Positions 40,250-50,115 of a stretch of 64,000 nucleotides of DNA are shown here, one piece after another. Position numbers and translations under genes: made by a program. The stretch covers positions 1 to 64,000 of the forward strand of contig NZ_JACNEP010000018.1 of NCBI RefSeq assembly GCF_014270035.1, read 5' to 3'. Position 1 is the stretch's first letter. Each line of letters opens with the position of its first letter. The notes below the pieces were generated by a model that saw only the letters and a list, made by a program, of their open reading frames with translations, was not told the DNA's origin and made no database searches. The DNA is from Neptunicella marina. GTDB taxonomy: Bacteria; Pseudomonadota; Gammaproteobacteria; Enterobacterales; Alteromonadaceae.

Positions 40250-40625
40250 GTTTCTTATTGGTGTTTATCGTATCAGCGGAGGAAATAAAGTGGCTAATTC
40301 ATCATTTACATTCCTCGTTGGCATTATTTTTATATGAGTATGTGTGAGAATTAAATTTTACCTTATTTTAAAATATGTTTTAAAAACAAATGTTTAAGTG
40401 GAGTCTCACTTTTTTGTGCAAAGTCGGCCGGTGCATTTTGAGTATTTTTTTAAAGTGGGTCGATTGATTAATAGTCTGGTTACACAATCGTTGGCGTTAA
40501 CTCGGAGTGGCTATTTTTTTCATATTTTAATCAATGCTTGATGTACCGGGATAACCATAAAAACTAAAAATAACTAAGGGGAAACCGGTGTAGTAAATTT
40601 CCCGCTGAATTTGTAGAGACTCAAT
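40250..40625. other. Intergenic leader of the TonB-receptor locus
   Basis: 376 AT-rich bases before the receptor gene with no coding gene. A short AAGTG/CACTT hairpin followed by six T (about 40396-40416) is the only structure noticed and may be a weak terminator for the MocR gene. The receptor promoter presumably lies here. Confidence 0.4.
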
Positions 40626-43454
40626 ATGTATTCAAAAACAAAACTAGCGATTGCGATTCTTAGTGCATGTGGTTGTGTTATGCCAGCTTATGCACAGGAA
40701 AAAGTAACAGAAGAAAATAGTACACAGGATGTAGAAAAAATTGTTGTAACTGGTATCGCCGGTAGTGTCGAGCGAAGTATCGCCAGAAAACGCGCCAACG
40801 ACATTATTTCTGACAGCATTTCATCTGAAGATCTAGGTAAGTTCCCGGATAATAATATTGCAGACTCGCTGCAACGTGTGCCTGGTGTGGCGATTGACCG
40901 CGCTGGTGGTGAAGGACGTTTTGTTAGTATTCGTGGTTTGGGACCCAGTTTTACCGGCGTACTGATTAATGGCCGAACCCCCGCCTCTGAAAACGAAGAG
41001 CGCTCGTTTAGCTTTGACACTCTTGCATCTGAATTAATAAGTACGGTTGATGTATTTAAAACCGCAAACGCCAGCCAGAAGGAAGGTGGCTTAGGTGGTG
41101 TGATTAATATAGTAACCGCCCGCCCGTTTGATTTTGATGGCCTCAAATTCGCTGGAAGCCTAAAAGGCATGTACGAGGAAAACAGTAAAGACACTTCACC
41201 TCAGGGATCCTTTATTGTTAGTAATACCTTCGACGATGGTCGTTTTGGTATTTTGGCGTCGGTAACATATCAGGAGCGCTCCACTGATAAATATGCCGTT
41301 GAAAATGAACATATCGCTAAAACGACGCTTGAGCCCTTTTTAAGTTTTACTGATCCGAGTCAGGGGTGGGCAGGTGGATACGCCTACTCCGGTGACGGTC
41401 TGGATGAAGATACTTACCGTATTCAAAGTTTATATGCCGGTATTACTCACGAAAAACGCCGTCGTTTGGGCGGGAATGTGGTACTGCAATATCAGGCTAC
41501 TGATGATTTAATATTAACTGCTGATGCTATTTTCTCCGATTATGATACCTCTACCAGCCGCTACTGGACCGGTTCGTATTTGTGGGCGCCAACCTTATCT
41601 GAACACAATGTAGTGGATGAAAATGGCTTTTATGAAGTTATCGATCATGGCTTTGAAGATGGTTATAACATTAGTGGTTATGCCCATGGTTTAACCACCA
41701 CAGAACGCCCCACTGAATCTAATGTACTCGGGCTAAATGCAGAGTGGCTGATTAATGATCAGTGGAGCATGGTTGCTGACATTTCACAATCCAGAGCCGT
41801 GTTAGACAATCCGGGTTTAGATCGGCTGTATATTCTTGAGTTTTTAAATCGTCCAGGCTACCTGTTAACCTCAACCGGCGGTATTCCGAGCATTGAGTAC
41901 TCAGATGAAGCCGCAATTAAGCCCGAGATGGGCAGTCAGAATATGCAGGATTTGCGCGCGCGTATTTCGGGTGATAGCGGTATCTATAACAAAGCTAAAA
42001 ATCAGGAAGCGAAGCTGGATTTCAAATGGGAGCCATTAGATTCGTCAATCCGTCGCATAAAATTGGGTACCAATTACACCACGGCTGAAAAACGAACTGA
42101 GTACTGGTCAACGCCTGAATTGATTCGTCGTATGTATCACGGTTTAGCGACCGGACAGCAAATTGATTATGACAGCATTGTCAGCGGTGTATTTAGTCCC
42201 GGAAACAAATTTAATGGCCTGAGTTCTGATGTTTATATGATTGATCCTGTTGCGTACCGCAACTGGATGGCCAACAACTTAGACGGACGTACTAAAGCGC
42301 AGACTGATGCAGGTATCGCGTCCAAACAAGCCTTTATCGACAATAACAGCAGCTGGGATGCGGTGCGTTCTAATGATTCGTATGTGCTTGAGGAAAAAGT
42401 TGCCTCAGCTTACGCAGAAGGCACATGGGAAACACTGGTCTCTGATATGAAATTATCTGTCACAGCGGGTTTGCGTTATACCCATACCGAATTAACTTCT
42501 GATGGGACGTCACAGGTACTGGAAAGTCTGGAACGTGAATCTACCTTACCCGGAGAGCCGCCATCACCCTGGTTAGTGCAAACATTCAAGGATGAGGCTG
42601 GTACGCCCATTTCACTTAAACACAGCTACGATAACTGGTTGCCTTCTGCTAATGCGTTACTGGAAGTGACTGACGAGTTTTATATTCGTGGCGCGATCAG
42701 TGAAACCTTAACCCGCCCGACTTTGTCAGCCTTGGCACCTTATACGTCATATAACACCACTACAGTGACCACACGTACTGCGATGGGGGGCAATCCAAAT
42801 CTGAAGCCTTATGTATCGCAAAACTACGATTTATCGTTTGAGTATTATTATGGTGACGCGGATCTGATTGCACTGGCGTTATACAAAAAAGACATTGATA
42901 ACTTTATTGTGCGTTACAGTGCTCTTGAAGTGTTTGAAGATCTGCAGGTGGAAGATCCTGAATGGAAAGAATTCCAGGTTACCCGTCCTCAAAATGGCAA
43001 GTCCGCGACCATTGAAGGTATGGAAATTAACTGGGCATCGACATTCGAAAATGGCTTAGGTTTCACCGCTAATTACACCTTTGTAAACAGCAGTGCGTCT
43101 TTAAGTGATGCTGGTGATGCAGAGCAATTTGCGTTACCCGGTTTAAGCGACACCGGTAATTTCTCAGTGTTTTATAATAATGACAAATTACAAGCCCGTT
43201 TAGCTTATAACTACCGCACGCCTTTCCTTGGCATAGTGTTTAATGGCCCATCCAACGAACCGATTCATTACGATTCCTACGGCACGCTGGATGTCAGCTT
43301 TAGTTACGACATTAATAAACATGTTACGGCGTTTATTGATGGCATGAATATTACCGGTGAAACCGTAAATAAATACGGCCGTTTTGAGAACCAGTTTATT
43401 GGTTTTGAAGACACCGGCGCCCTCTACACATTTGGAGTTCGAATCAAACTCTAA
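40626..43454 (+). CDS. TonB-dependent outer-membrane receptor
   Basis: A 942-residue protein with a signal peptide (about 1-23, ending AYAQ) and a TonB-box-like segment near EKIVVTG. The plug domain (DNNIADSLQRVPGVAIDRAGGEG, FVSIRGLGPSFTGVLINGR) precedes a beta-barrel ending in a C-terminal aromatic-type strand (ALYTFGVRIKL). The plug fits the Xanthomonas-Caulobacter type of receptor used for oligosaccharides rather than siderophores. Downstream glycosidase genes suggest N-acetylglucosamine oligomers as cargo, which is inference. Confidence 0.92.
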   Translation: MYSKTKLAIAILSACGCVMPAYAQEKVTEENSTQDVEKIVVTGIAGSVERSIARKRANDIISDSISSEDLGKFPDNNIADSLQRVPGVAIDRAGGEGRFVSIRGLGPSFTGVLINGRTPASENEERSFSFDTLASELISTVDVFKTANASQKEGGLGGVINIVTARPFDFDGLKFAGSLKGMYEENSKDTSPQGSFIVSNTFDDGRFGILASVTYQERSTDKYAVENEHIAKTTLEPFLSFTDPSQGWAGGYAYSGDGLDEDTYRIQSLYAGITHEKRRRLGGNVVLQYQATDDLILTADAIFSDYDTSTSRYWTGSYLWAPTLSEHNVVDENGFYEVIDHGFEDGYNISGYAHGLTTTERPTESNVLGLNAEWLINDQWSMVADISQSRAVLDNPGLDRLYILEFLNRPGYLLTSTGGIPSIEYSDEAAIKPEMGSQNMQDLRARISGDSGIYNKAKNQEAKLDFKWEPLDSSIRRIKLGTNYTTAEKRTEYWSTPELIRRMYHGLATGQQIDYDSIVSGVFSPGNKFNGLSSDVYMIDPVAYRNWMANNLDGRTKAQTDAGIASKQAFIDNNSSWDAVRSNDSYVLEEKVASAYAEGTWETLVSDMKLSVTAGLRYTHTELTSDGTSQVLESLERESTLPGEPPSPWLVQTFKDEAGTPISLKHSYDNWLPSANALLEVTDEFYIRGAISETLTRPTLSALAPYTSYNTTTVTTRTAMGGNPNLKPYVSQNYDLSFEYYYGDADLIALALYKKDIDNFIVRYSALEVFEDLQVEDPEWKEFQVTRPQNGKSATIEGMEINWASTFENGLGFTANYTFVNSSASLSDAGDAEQFALPGLSDTGNFSVFYNNDKLQARLAYNYRTPFLGIVFNGPSNEPIHYDSYGTLDVSFSYDINKHVTAFIDGMNITGETVNKYGRFENQFIGFEDTGALYTFGVRIKL

Positions 43455-43469
43455 TAGCTGTGGGTCACA

Positions 43470-43490
43470 GGTCCGGGTGGCTCCCGGACC
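43470..43490 (+). terminator. GC-rich hairpin after the TonB receptor
   Basis: GGTCCGGG/CCCGGACC stem with a 5-base loop, followed by a pyrimidine-rich stretch. It may terminate or attenuate transcription into the following genes, giving the receptor a higher expression level. Confidence 0.6.
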
Positions 43491-43535
43491 AACTCCCTTC
43501 TTTTTAAGCACCAAATTCACCTTGGAGGATGTGTT

Positions 43536-44498
43536 ATGCATCGTTGTGAATGGCTGAGTGTGGCTGTGGCAGCAGTATTACTGTTTACATCAATAAATTC
43601 TGCTAAGGCTGAGAGCCAGACTGAAACCGAATGTTCAATGATAAGTGGCATGTATGTGTCGCTTAGAGACAATAATAATGTAACGCTGGGTAATCGTGAG
43701 TGGGAAACTGAATTACTTGGCTTTGCTCAGCAGCATGGTTTTAATTATTTAATTTTTTATGACATCGAAAATATCGCCAATCAACCTGCGCGCGCGGCAC
43801 ACTTAGCCGGGTTAATTGAACGTGCGAAAAATGAATTCAATATTATCCAAATAGGCGCCGCACTTGGTAGTAAAAGAGCCGCGAGAAATATCCTCAAATT
43901 TAACCAGCAGTATCGACATTTGGCACGCATTGATGTGCTTAATCTGGAATTTGAATTTTGGAACCTACGTTCAGAACAAGGCGCCTTTGAGCAAGCGATT
44001 GATTTATTAAATAATTTTCGTGAAGTGGCACAACAACAGCAGTTACTGACCGAAGTTTATATTGGCTGGATAAGCGCTGAACAAGGTAAAGCACTGGCTG
44101 GCGCGGTAGACCGTATTCTGGTGCATTACTACCGCCACAACAGTGACAATATTTTGAGTTATGGGCAGGAGCGTCTTCGTTATCTGGCCAGTGCTGAGCA
44201 GCAAGTTAATATCGCACCGATTTTTTCAAATGAAGGGCCGGACAACACCGCCGATCCTGGCGGGTATTTTATGGGCCCCTGGTTAAATGAGAATGCACTT
44301 GGTGATGCCTTTGAACAGTGGCAAAGAGAGTTTCAGGCAATCAATGCCCCATGGAAACATCAACTCAGCGTGTTCGGTAGCGTGTGGTTTTTGTATAACC
44401 ATTTTGCCGATATAACTGATTTGCGTGGCAATGCAAACAGTGGGACCCATTCGCAGAAATGTTTATCAAACATGCAATCCCCGCAAAATACCCCATAA
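43536..44498 (+). CDS. Exported protein of unknown family, glycoside-hydrolase-like layout
   Basis: A 320-residue protein with a signal peptide (about 1-25, ending AKA) and strong RBS (GGAGG). I do not recognise the family. Alternating strands and helices suggest a TIM-barrel (NYLIFYDIEN; IIQIGAALGS; LNLEFEFW; DRILVHYY; VNIAPIFSNEG; SVFGSVWFLYNH). Acidic pairs at the ends of strands (FYDIEN, LNLEFEF) are the positions where catalytic residues would lie in barrel glycosidases such as GH18. It lies between a TonB receptor and a GH20 enzyme. Confidence 0.65.
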   Translation: MHRCEWLSVAVAAVLLFTSINSAKAESQTETECSMISGMYVSLRDNNNVTLGNREWETELLGFAQQHGFNYLIFYDIENIANQPARAAHLAGLIERAKNEFNIIQIGAALGSKRAARNILKFNQQYRHLARIDVLNLEFEFWNLRSEQGAFEQAIDLLNNFREVAQQQQLLTEVYIGWISAEQGKALAGAVDRILVHYYRHNSDNILSYGQERLRYLASAEQQVNIAPIFSNEGPDNTADPGGYFMGPWLNENALGDAFEQWQREFQAINAPWKHQLSVFGSVWFLYNHFADITDLRGNANSGTHSQKCLSNMQSPQNTP

Positions 44499-44507
44499 GG
44501 CAGTGTT

Positions 44508-47063
44508 ATGTTGCGATTTTTATTTATTCTAACCGCGTTTTTCACAACTGCGGCGTTTGCTAAAACGGATATGGCAGAATTTTCCCGACAGGCAACACTG
44601 CGTTTTGGGGTGGTGTCTAACTTTGATAATCCCGGTCACTTTAAGGCCTATGTTGAACTTAACAATTTGTCTCAACAATCTTTGCCCTCTGGCGAATCAA
44701 ACTGGCAGATTTATATTCATTCTACCCGCAGGGTTAGTGAGGTTTTATCGGATGAAATCAGGTTTGAACGTGTGCAGGGCGATTTATACCGCTTAACCCC
44801 TACGGGTAAATTTAATGGGTTACAGCCGGGGGATAAAAAACGTATTGAATATATTGGCCGTGGCGAGATTGCAAGCTATGCCTATTTTATGCCTCGTGCT
44901 TTTATCGTGGACGCAAATGGCAAGGCTTTTACCTTCCAAAATACAGATACAGAAGATTACAGCCAATTTGTTGATCCACTGGCAAGCCCGCAACAGTATT
45001 TGCGTTTTAATCAACCTGACGCGGATTTATATGGTCTTAGTTCACAGGACAGTAACTTTGCTAAAGCCTATGACGTGAAACTAACAGAGGTCGCAACGCC
45101 GATTCTGCCATCACCAAAGTCGGTAAAATTGAGCGATAAAGCTGTTACTATTGATGCAAGCTGGACGATTTACCAACCAGGAGGGTTTGGATTTGAAAGT
45201 CGTTTATTACAACAAAAGCTTGCTTCATTAGAAGTTGATATTCCGTTTTCACAACAGGCAGAAAAAGCAAAAACGATTCAGTTTGTCATCACACCGGATA
45301 TCGAAAATCAGGGATATGAGCTGAGCATTACTGATAAGCACATTCGCATCTCAGCATCAGATGCCACTGGTATTTTTTATGCGGTACAAAGCTTAATCAG
45401 TTTAATTGATGCTGCTGCCAGCCACGGCGCGGTTTCCTTGCAATATGCCGACATTCACGACGCCCCCCGCTATGAGTGGCGTGGCATGCATTACGATATC
45501 GCACGTAATTTTCATGGCAAACACGCTATTTTGACTTTGTTAGACGAGATGGCGCGTTTAAAACTGAACAAATTGCATCTGCATCTGACGGATGATGAAG
45601 GCTGGCGATTGGAAATTCCCGGTTTACCCGAGCTTACCAGGGTTGGAGCCAATCGTTGTTTTGATTTAGACGAACAACGTTGCCTGCTTACTCAGCTTGG
45701 TGAAGGCCCGGAGGCGAACCACAGTGGTTCCGGATCTTTATCCCGCAGTGATTTTGTTGAGATCATTAAGTTTGCTGCGCAACGTCATATTGAGGTTATT
45801 CCGGAAGTTGATATGCCCGGTCATGCGCGAGCGGCAATTGTGGCAATGAAAGCACGTTATCAACGTTTAATTGGACAGGGGCAAAAACAGGCTGCTGAAC
45901 AATATTTATTATCCGACCCGGAGGATTCATCTCATTATCTGACCGTACAAAGCTATAGCGATAATTCAGTTAATCCCTGCATGGATTCGACCTTTCAGTT
46001 TATTGAAAAAGTGATGTACGAAGTTCAGTCGATGTATCGCGAGGCTGGCCAGCAGTTAACGTTATTTCATATTGGTGGTGATGAAGTAGGAAAAGGCTCA
46101 TGGACGGCTTCACCAGCCTGTAATCGCAAGTTTGCTGAATTGGATAATGGCCTGATGGGTGTGGATGATGTTAAACCTTATTTTGTTAATAAAGTGGCTA
46201 ACATCGCTCAGCAGCGTGGTATGGCGATTGGCGGCTGGGAAGATGGATTAATGTATGATCGTAATAACCCTTTTATGCGTAATAGCTTAGCGAATGATAA
46301 TGTTGTCGCCTTTGCCTGGGATAATATCTGGGAAGCCGGTGTAGCTGACAGGGCATATAAGTTAGCGAATGCGGGATATGACGTGGTGTTATCCTCCGCG
46401 TCACATTTGTATTTTGATCATCCTTATGAAGCCTCCCCCTTTGAGCGGGGTTATCACTGGGCTACTCGTTTTAGCGATTTAAACAAGGTATTTTCTTTTC
46501 AACCAGATAACTTATACCTGAATGCCTCAAGAACATTGTCTGGCCAATATATTGACGATCTTGACCAGTTTACAGATAAATATCATGAACGTTTAATCAA
46601 CGCGGATAATGTGTTGGGCATGCAAGGCCAGCTGTGGTCGGAAACCATCAGAAACGAAACTCAGATGCAAAAAATGGTTTTTCCGCGTTTAGTGGCATTA
46701 GCTGAACGCGCGTGGCATAAAGCAGAATGGGAAGGGCATAAAAATGTGAAAAATACTGCGCAATACAAACAAGACTGGCAGCGTTTTATTTCCGTGTTAT
46801 ATCAACATGTTTTGCCCGGGTTTATTGAGCGTGGCGTGGCGTTCTATTTGCCTGCGCCACGTGTTGGTCTGCAAAATGGTAAGGTAACTGCAAAGCCGTT
46901 ATTACCATTTCTATCGGTAGAGTTTAGCTGCGACAACGGTAAAAATTGGCAAGCAGGCTTGGAAGCGAATTGCAGAAATAGCCAACAAACAATGTTCAGA
47001 ACGGCGTTTAAGCAGCGGTATAGTCGTTTGGTTAACGCGTCGGAAGTTGAGTTTTATCAGTAA
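44508..47063 (+). CDS. Beta-N-acetylhexosaminidase, GH20 (chitobiase type)
   Basis: An 851-residue exported enzyme (signal peptide about 1-18) releasing terminal N-acetylhexosamine from chitooligosaccharides. Domain order: chitobiase N-terminal CHB_HEX domain (about 25-160), GH20b alpha/beta domain (about 200-310), GH20 barrel (from YEWRGMHYDIARNFHG) and a C-terminal domain. The catalytic Asp-Glu pair is in FHIGGDEVGKGSW, and HLHLTDDEGWRLEI is conserved. It is 9 bases after the unknown exported protein, so they are co-transcribed. Confidence 0.94.
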   Translation: MLRFLFILTAFFTTAAFAKTDMAEFSRQATLRFGVVSNFDNPGHFKAYVELNNLSQQSLPSGESNWQIYIHSTRRVSEVLSDEIRFERVQGDLYRLTPTGKFNGLQPGDKKRIEYIGRGEIASYAYFMPRAFIVDANGKAFTFQNTDTEDYSQFVDPLASPQQYLRFNQPDADLYGLSSQDSNFAKAYDVKLTEVATPILPSPKSVKLSDKAVTIDASWTIYQPGGFGFESRLLQQKLASLEVDIPFSQQAEKAKTIQFVITPDIENQGYELSITDKHIRISASDATGIFYAVQSLISLIDAAASHGAVSLQYADIHDAPRYEWRGMHYDIARNFHGKHAILTLLDEMARLKLNKLHLHLTDDEGWRLEIPGLPELTRVGANRCFDLDEQRCLLTQLGEGPEANHSGSGSLSRSDFVEIIKFAAQRHIEVIPEVDMPGHARAAIVAMKARYQRLIGQGQKQAAEQYLLSDPEDSSHYLTVQSYSDNSVNPCMDSTFQFIEKVMYEVQSMYREAGQQLTLFHIGGDEVGKGSWTASPACNRKFAELDNGLMGVDDVKPYFVNKVANIAQQRGMAIGGWEDGLMYDRNNPFMRNSLANDNVVAFAWDNIWEAGVADRAYKLANAGYDVVLSSASHLYFDHPYEASPFERGYHWATRFSDLNKVFSFQPDNLYLNASRTLSGQYIDDLDQFTDKYHERLINADNVLGMQGQLWSETIRNETQMQKMVFPRLVALAERAWHKAEWEGHKNVKNTAQYKQDWQRFISVLYQHVLPGFIERGVAFYLPAPRVGLQNGKVTAKPLLPFLSVEFSCDNGKNWQAGLEANCRNSQQTMFRTAFKQRYSRLVNASEVEFYQ

Positions 47064-47079
47064 AACAAGTGGAGTTATT

Positions 47080-48630
47080 TTGCAAAAACTGATTGATACA
47101 GCACGTACTGCATTGGCAGAGGGTAAGGATGAATATGCCTATGGCGTGTTGGCTCAGGTTATACAAACGGAGCCTGATAATCAGCAGGCTCTGTTTTTAT
47201 TGAGTGTGATGGCACACAAATATGCAAATTATCGCAAAGAACAGCAATTACTACTTACGCTTTGCCAGTTAAACCCCGGACATGATCTTTACCGGGTATT
47301 TCTGGCACGCGCACATGTACTGTGTGGTGAAACTGACCAAGCGTACCCAATACTTAATGCGCTGGATATTAAACAGCTCACCGATCCTGTGTTGCTCGAT
47401 GCAGTGGCTTCGAGTTTTAACCGCATGAACTTGTATCGACAGGCTTGTATCGCCTATCAGCGACTAGCCGGGATTGATGATACGCAGGCGTCAACGTTTT
47501 TTAATCTGGCGAGCAGTTTTAAGTTTTGTGGGCAATTTAGTCATTCCGAACAAGCCTATTTTCACGCCCTAAAGCTAAATAGCGGGCATGTAAAAGCACA
47601 GGCCGGGTTATCTCATCTCACCCCAACGGGAGACGCTGCACGTATTGAAAGTTTACTTAGGTTGCAGCAGCAAATTAGTGATGTCGATTCACGTTTGCAT
47701 CTTGCCCATGCCATATCTAAAGAGCTGGAGCAACAGCAACAATATCAGGCGGCATTTCAGACACTGACCCAAGCCAAGTTGCCGTTAAAAGCACAGTTAA
47801 ATTATCAGTTTGAACAGGATGACGCTAAGTTCGAACTAGTCCAGCAAAATCTGATGAAACCGATAACCACTGTCATTGACGATACGCAGGAAATTTTTAT
47901 TGTGGGTATGCCACGTACGGGCACAACCTTACTGGAGCGCATTATTTCTGCACCTGATAATGTGGTATCGGCAGGTGAGTTGTATCAGTTTTCTCTGGCG
48001 GTTAAAGAGGTTCATCAGCAAATAAATCCGGAGTTTAGTCCGCTATCCAGTTTGTCGTTAATGACTGAGGAGCAGGCAAAACACGCAGGGCAACTTTACA
48101 AAAAGCGTACCTCGTATTTCAGGGCAGAACCACAGCAGATCATATTGGATAAGTTACCACTCAATATTTTATATGCGGCGCATATTTTACAGGCGTTACC
48201 CTCGGCCAAAATTGTTTGTTTAGTCCGAAATCCACTGGATACGATAGTGGCGAATTATCGGCAGTTATTTGCATTTGAAGACAGAGCTGCCTGTTATTCG
48301 TTGTCACTAATGGATACAGCACGTTTTTATCAGCGTTTTATTCAGCTGGTCAATCAACTGGCGGCCAGATATCCCCAACGTTTTATTGTGGTTAATTATG
48401 AAGAGTTGGTGCAACAACCTGAGGTTATTTCACAAAATATGTTTAGCTTTTTAGGGTTAACCTGGCAAAGCCAATATGTGCAAATTGAAAAGAATCAGGC
48501 ACCGGTAGCCACCGCCAGCTCAATTCAGGTACGACAAGGTATTTCCACTGCTAATCTAAATAACTGGCAGCGTTATGACTGTGAACTGACGGAGGTAAAA
48601 AACTGGTTAGCCGAACAAGGGCTTATATAA
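47080..48630 (+). CDS. TPR-repeat sulfotransferase-family protein
   Basis: 516 residues from a TTG at 47080 behind GTGGAG (an earlier TTG at 47047 overlaps the GH20 gene). The first 250 residues are tetratricopeptide repeats; the rest is a sulfotransferase domain with the PAPS phosphate loop FIVGMPRTGTTLLERI and the 3'-phosphate region VRNPLDTIVANYRQLF. Such fusions often follow TonB receptors in Alteromonadales and Sphingomonadales. The role there is unknown; modification of a receptor or glycan has been suggested only by context. Confidence 0.85.
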   Translation: MQKLIDTARTALAEGKDEYAYGVLAQVIQTEPDNQQALFLLSVMAHKYANYRKEQQLLLTLCQLNPGHDLYRVFLARAHVLCGETDQAYPILNALDIKQLTDPVLLDAVASSFNRMNLYRQACIAYQRLAGIDDTQASTFFNLASSFKFCGQFSHSEQAYFHALKLNSGHVKAQAGLSHLTPTGDAARIESLLRLQQQISDVDSRLHLAHAISKELEQQQQYQAAFQTLTQAKLPLKAQLNYQFEQDDAKFELVQQNLMKPITTVIDDTQEIFIVGMPRTGTTLLERIISAPDNVVSAGELYQFSLAVKEVHQQINPEFSPLSSLSLMTEEQAKHAGQLYKKRTSYFRAEPQQIILDKLPLNILYAAHILQALPSAKIVCLVRNPLDTIVANYRQLFAFEDRAACYSLSLMDTARFYQRFIQLVNQLAARYPQRFIVVNYEELVQQPEVISQNMFSFLGLTWQSQYVQIEKNQAPVATASSIQVRQGISTANLNNWQRYDCELTEVKNWLAEQGLI

Positions 48631-48631
48631 T

Positions 48632-49750
48632 TTATTCAGCCCGCGAAGAGCGAAATTCAGATGGTGACATGCCAGTTAAGCGTTTAAAGAAACGTTGAAA
48701 GGATGATTTACTGTTAAACCCTGATTCCAGAGAAATATCTAAAATAGACATGTGGTTGTACTTGCTGTTGCTTAAGTAGCGTTTTACCTCTTCAACCCGG
48801 TGTGAATTAATAAATTCAAAAAAGTTAGTACCAAACTCGCGATTTATCGCAAATGATACATCGCGGGCCGACAGGTCAATGGCGTCGGAAAACTGTTCAA
48901 TATTAATACTCTGATTTAAATAAAGTTTTTTCTGCTCGATCCCAATATTAATACCGTCAATGATGTGTTGCAGACTGCCTGTAGTCGACGCTTGTTTGGG
49001 TTTAGATGATCTGGCCAGCGTGAGTTGCTGTGATTGCGACACACTGTAAAAGAATAAGCTGATGAGCAAAATAAAGTTAAGGTAATTTTCTGTGACTCCA
49101 TATGGCAGACCGAACACATTTGCCAGAACACCAAGCATCACCGCCCAGCCGTTGGCCGCAACAAACGCGATGGTTATGGCATAGAGCCAAATGATTGCCG
49201 CCTCATTCACTTCTGAATTATCACTAACCACATCTCGCTGATAAAAATAAACACAGGTTAAGGCGTAACAAAAATAGGTTAGAGGAATAATTTTAATCGC
49301 CCACCAGATCATATCGGTTGTAAAATAGGTTGTATGTTCAATCCCCACCTGATCTAACCTGAACAGGTTGATATCAATATTAAATGCATACAGTAACCCC
49401 ACGATGACCAGACTAGGCAAAAAGTGCACTAAACCACCCACCGAAGGAGAGAATTTATCCTGAGTGATACTTTTTACGTAATAAACCAGTAAAGGCCCTT
49501 TTATCAAAGTGGCAAAAGTATAGAAGTAGGGAACAATAATATTTAACAGATGACTGATTGGTAGGTGTTCATTCCAGATCAGCATGATGCCGGTGTCAGC
49601 AATCGCAATGGATAAGAAAAAGGCGGCGAGTAACACCCGGCTATAAGTGTTTTTAGTATTAAAGACAGACTGAAAGACCGAGAGTAATAAGCTGACCCCA
49701 ATCGATAAAATAAGGATCACATCGTTTAAATTAAAATATAGCTCGGTCAT
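48632..49750 (-). CDS. Membrane-anchored AraC-family regulator
   Basis: A 372-residue protein with seven predicted N-terminal membrane helices (residues about 8-240) and a C-terminal AraC DNA-binding domain (FSDAIDLSARDVSFAINREF, ILDISLESGFNSKSSFQRFFKRLTG). This 7TM-AraC layout senses an extracellular or membrane signal directly. It converges with the sulfotransferase gene (1-base gap) and may control the glycan locus. It is the last backbone gene before the tRNA fragment. Confidence 0.88.
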   Translation of the reverse strand: MTELYFNLNDVILILSIGVSLLLSVFQSVFNTKNTYSRVLLAAFFLSIAIADTGIMLIWNEHLPISHLLNIIVPYFYTFATLIKGPLLVYYVKSITQDKFSPSVGGLVHFLPSLVIVGLLYAFNIDINLFRLDQVGIEHTTYFTTDMIWWAIKIIPLTYFCYALTCVYFYQRDVVSDNSEVNEAAIIWLYAITIAFVAANGWAVMLGVLANVFGLPYGVTENYLNFILLISLFFYSVSQSQQLTLARSSKPKQASTTGSLQHIIDGINIGIEQKKLYLNQSINIEQFSDAIDLSARDVSFAINREFGTNFFEFINSHRVEEVKRYLSNSKYNHMSILDISLESGFNSKSSFQRFFKRLTGMSPSEFRSSRAE

Positions 49751-49905
49751 GTATGGAACTAGCGCTCTTTTTGTTGTTATGGCGTCTCATCTGTCGCTTG
49801 ATGGACAAGATTTTTGGTACAGGAACCATACCTTATTTTGCCTTTGAAATGTATAGCTGTTGGCGTTGAATTCAACTGATACAAATGAAGTGATTAATAA
49901 ATAAA

Positions 49906-49952
49906 TGGTGGCCCCACCTGGACTCGAACCAGGGACCTAACGATTATGAGTC
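49906..49952 (-). other. 3' fragment of tRNA-Ile2(CAU): integration attachment site
   Basis: Read on the minus strand, 47 bases give the anticodon loop CTCATAA, the variable loop, a complete T arm (CCTGG, TTCGAGT, CCAGG), the acceptor 3' strand TGGGGCC, A and encoded CCA. This matches tRNA-Ile2 (lysidine-type CAU anticodon) rather than tRNA-Met. Upstream of GACTCATAA the sequence is not tRNA: D arm and 5' acceptor strand are absent. Match stops in the anticodon stem, a usual crossover point for tyrosine integrases. It is therefore an island junction, with an intact tRNA expected at the far end. Confidence 0.8.
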
Positions 49953-50115
49953 ACAAACTAAGCGTTTACCATTAGTTACTTTATTTACCTGTTAATTACT
50001 GATTGTTTCATATAAATCAGTAGGTTATTGCGGTTTGGCTATCTCTGTTGCTTAATTTTTTAAGCAATTCAGCGCATTAGATTTTGCGCTCAAAGTAGCA
50101 CAGAGGTAGCACAGC

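Noticed and set aside
43200-43541. 113-codon minus-strand ORF at the end of the TonB receptor gene
   Set aside because: It is antisense to the receptor and its terminator hairpin. The resemblance of GPGATRTCDPQ to annotated peptides is typical of spurious ORFs.
49906-49952. Functional tRNA gene
   Set aside because: The D arm and 5' acceptor strand are missing, so it cannot fold as a tRNA.
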